Made by a program: the position numbers and the translations under genes. Positions 62,753-64,000 of a DNA stretch of 64,000 bases are shown here, piece after piece. The first letter of the stretch is position 1. Each line of letters begins with the position of its first letter. The notes below the pieces were generated by a model. The model made no database searches and was not told the origin of the DNA. It saw nothing but the letters and a program-made list of their open reading frames with translations. The stretch is from contig NC_092576.1 in the NCBI RefSeq assembly GCF_037975245.1, forward strand, positions 19,554,111 to 19,618,110. Direction: 5' to 3'. This DNA comes from Apostichopus japonicus (lineage: Eukaryota; Echinodermata; Holothuroidea; Aspidochirotida; Stichopodidae).

Positions 62753-63344
62753 AATGCATTTTCATTCGGCCTAGAGACTGTCAGTGTCTGATCGACTGTT
62801 GTTACAACACAGTTTAAAATGCATTGCACTGACATTAGCCACGAGTCTCATTTGTTTTCTGGGTACATTATTAGAACTAACGTACAGACTTTTGCTAACG
62901 ATGTTGAAAAGTTAATATATCGCGCATGTTTTTAAATAATTTATGTATGGTTTGGGTGTTATTCAGAAACTATTTAATTGAATTGAGTTTTGTTTTTAAT
63001 GAAATATAATTAGGCTCAATATTCTTCAAAGCCTTAATTTTTTGGTCGTCCGAAGGACTACCAAGTACACAACATTTTGAAAGATTTAGTAGTCTGACGT
63101 AATTTCTAGTCGTCTCTGACGACCGTGAAAATCCAATACTGCCATGAATGTATTACAGTGTTCTCTATTTGCTTTAGTGTGAAACGTTTAGTCGTTCATT
63201 TACATCTTTGTTTGTATTTGCCTAGGGGATGGTATTCACACATAACACTTAATCAACGATGAAATAATCGGTAATCGGCATTGGTCCGATAATCAAATGA
63301 ACTAATCGGTAATAACCAATTATCATATAATTGATCGAACACTA

Positions 63345-64000
63345 ATCGGAAGACCAGGCACCGTAGGTTGTTATTCGTGGATTGGGATGTGTAAGTAGGC
63401 TTATTGTAAGTTTGCCGCCCACCTGCCATTTAGGAGTTGAGGTAGTATAGCAGCTAACGTTTCCATACGGGAAGTGCTTTGGAGTTATAAACTTTTTGTT
63501 CAGGGGTTCTAGGTTAAGGATCGGACGCCATGTGCTGTCCTGATTTTTGGTCAGAAAAAAACGAGGAGTAGAAGAGAGATCCCATCTCTCCCTCCACCTT
63601 CATAATTGCTTACTTCCCTTAGCTAGCCTTGAACTTCCCCTTTTAGAGCTTGCCATTGGACGGGGTCCGTGGGTATTCAATCTGCGGGGTGCCGCACTCC
63701 TAACGGAGCCTCTCAGATCTGGGTTCCCAAACCCTGCCAGGACCGTCTGCATCCCGACTCGCCCTCCGAAATCTCTACTGTGGGACGCTCTGTCTCTGCA
63801 ACCCACCGGTCGCGGCTGTGGTATATTGGGTTCCAGATGGGGTTAGGCTCTAGGAGGTCCGCACTTCGGTCCCTCCATCCTGCTTTCCCTTAGGAGCTGG
63901 TTCCCTTGTAATCCAGGATGGATGCTTTCAGAGTGTCTTTCTCAAGACCGGCTGCCCCGGTTCTTTTCTTGGGCATGTTTGCCTTCTTTACAGGAGCGTT
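63345..64000 (-). mobile_element. DIRS-type reverse transcriptase, N-terminal part (runs off the window)
   Basis: Minus strand reads FYSSFFLTKNQDSTWRPILN then LEPLNKKF, and after a frameshift METLAAILPQLLNGRWAANL, stop (63401-63403), AYLHIPIH. These are the fingers and motif A region of a DIRS-like RT (x-W-A-A-x-L-x-x-A-Y-L-H-I-P-I). Upstream frames to 64000 look like the preceding polyprotein but are too decayed to name. It continues into the 60335-60915 part once the hAT element is removed. Confidence 0.75.

Larger units (their letters stand above)
62155..63141. mobile_element. Second DNA transposon nested inside the hAT element
   Basis: Termini CAGTGTTGGATTTTC and GAAAATCCAATACTG are 14/15 inverted matches, and inverted similarity continues inward (GGTAGTCCT... 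against ...AGGACTACC). A possible short duplication CCATG flanks it (62150-62154 and 63142-63146), shorter than the 8 bp of hAT, so the superfamily is unsettled. It contains a 24-bp perfect palindrome and a 112-bp tandem duplication. No transposase frame. Confidence 0.65.
60916..63344. mobile_element. hAT-type element inserted in the DIRS RT (8-bp duplication)
   Basis: Termini TAGTGTTTGACCGAT and ATTGATCGAACACTA are imperfect inverted repeats. The flanks are ATCGGAAG on both sides (60908-60915 and 63345-63352), a perfect 8-bp target duplication. Subterminal ends are dense in GATAATCGG/CCGATTA motifs, as hAT transposase binding regions often are. At 2429 bp it shows no recognisable transposase, so it is non-autonomous or gutted. 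Removing it with one duplication copy makes the DIRS RT read through the join. Confidence 0.85.

Overview
This window is eukaryotic genomic DNA. It is AT-rich, has exons in small phase-matched pieces, large introns, long microsatellites and many decayed transposons. Its best gene evidence is receptor-tyrosine-kinase-like (RTK-like) exons: a Tie (angiopoietin receptor)-type immunoglobulin (Ig) plus EGF ectodomain, and a second Ig plus kinase locus. With DIRS-type, hAT, L2/Rex-like and integrase remnants, the content best fits a marine invertebrate deuterostome. An echinoderm, perhaps a sea cucumber, is my inference from the expanded Tie-like family, not something the sequence proves.

Layout. 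1-5.5 kb holds a complete small hAT-type MITE with an 8-bp target duplication, fragments of related elements, and a (TATG)n tract of about 580 bp. 5.5-15.2 kb holds a plus-strand Tie-like locus: signal-peptide exon, Ig-like exon, second Ig-like exon with two in-frame stops, and two EGF-like exons, all joined in phase 1. 17.24-35.42 kb is one continuous 22-bp satellite array of about 820 units. The first 1.4 kb is inverted relative to the rest, and near-identical higher-order copies of 1581, 899 and 815 bp lie inside it. 36.9-43.7 kb holds a minus-strand Ig/kinase receptor pseudogene, with an intact first exon but stops and a frameshift downstream. A U2-snRNA-like structured RNA gene sits in one of its introns.

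45-48 kb holds two tRNA-derived SINE copies, a foldback-like element with repeat-built inverted termini, and a LINE 3' fragment inserted into it. 48.7-52.3 kb holds pieces of a decayed, intron-split retroviral-type integrase gene. 55.8-56.8 kb is an L2/Rex-like reverse-transcriptase fragment. 57.9-59.7 kb is a degenerate approximately 140-bp repeat, also present inverted at 8.1-8.9 kb. 60.3-64 kb is a DIRS-type reverse transcriptase split by a 2.4-kb hAT insertion, which itself contains a third 1-kb element.

The two receptor loci converge on the satellite from opposite sides. Neither shows a complete kinase, and the minus-strand one stops at the middle of the kinase domain just before the array. 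No intact full-length protein-coding gene is visible. The most unusual features are the inverted satellite with recent higher-order amplification, the U2-headed RNA, and the three-level nested transposon at the right end.
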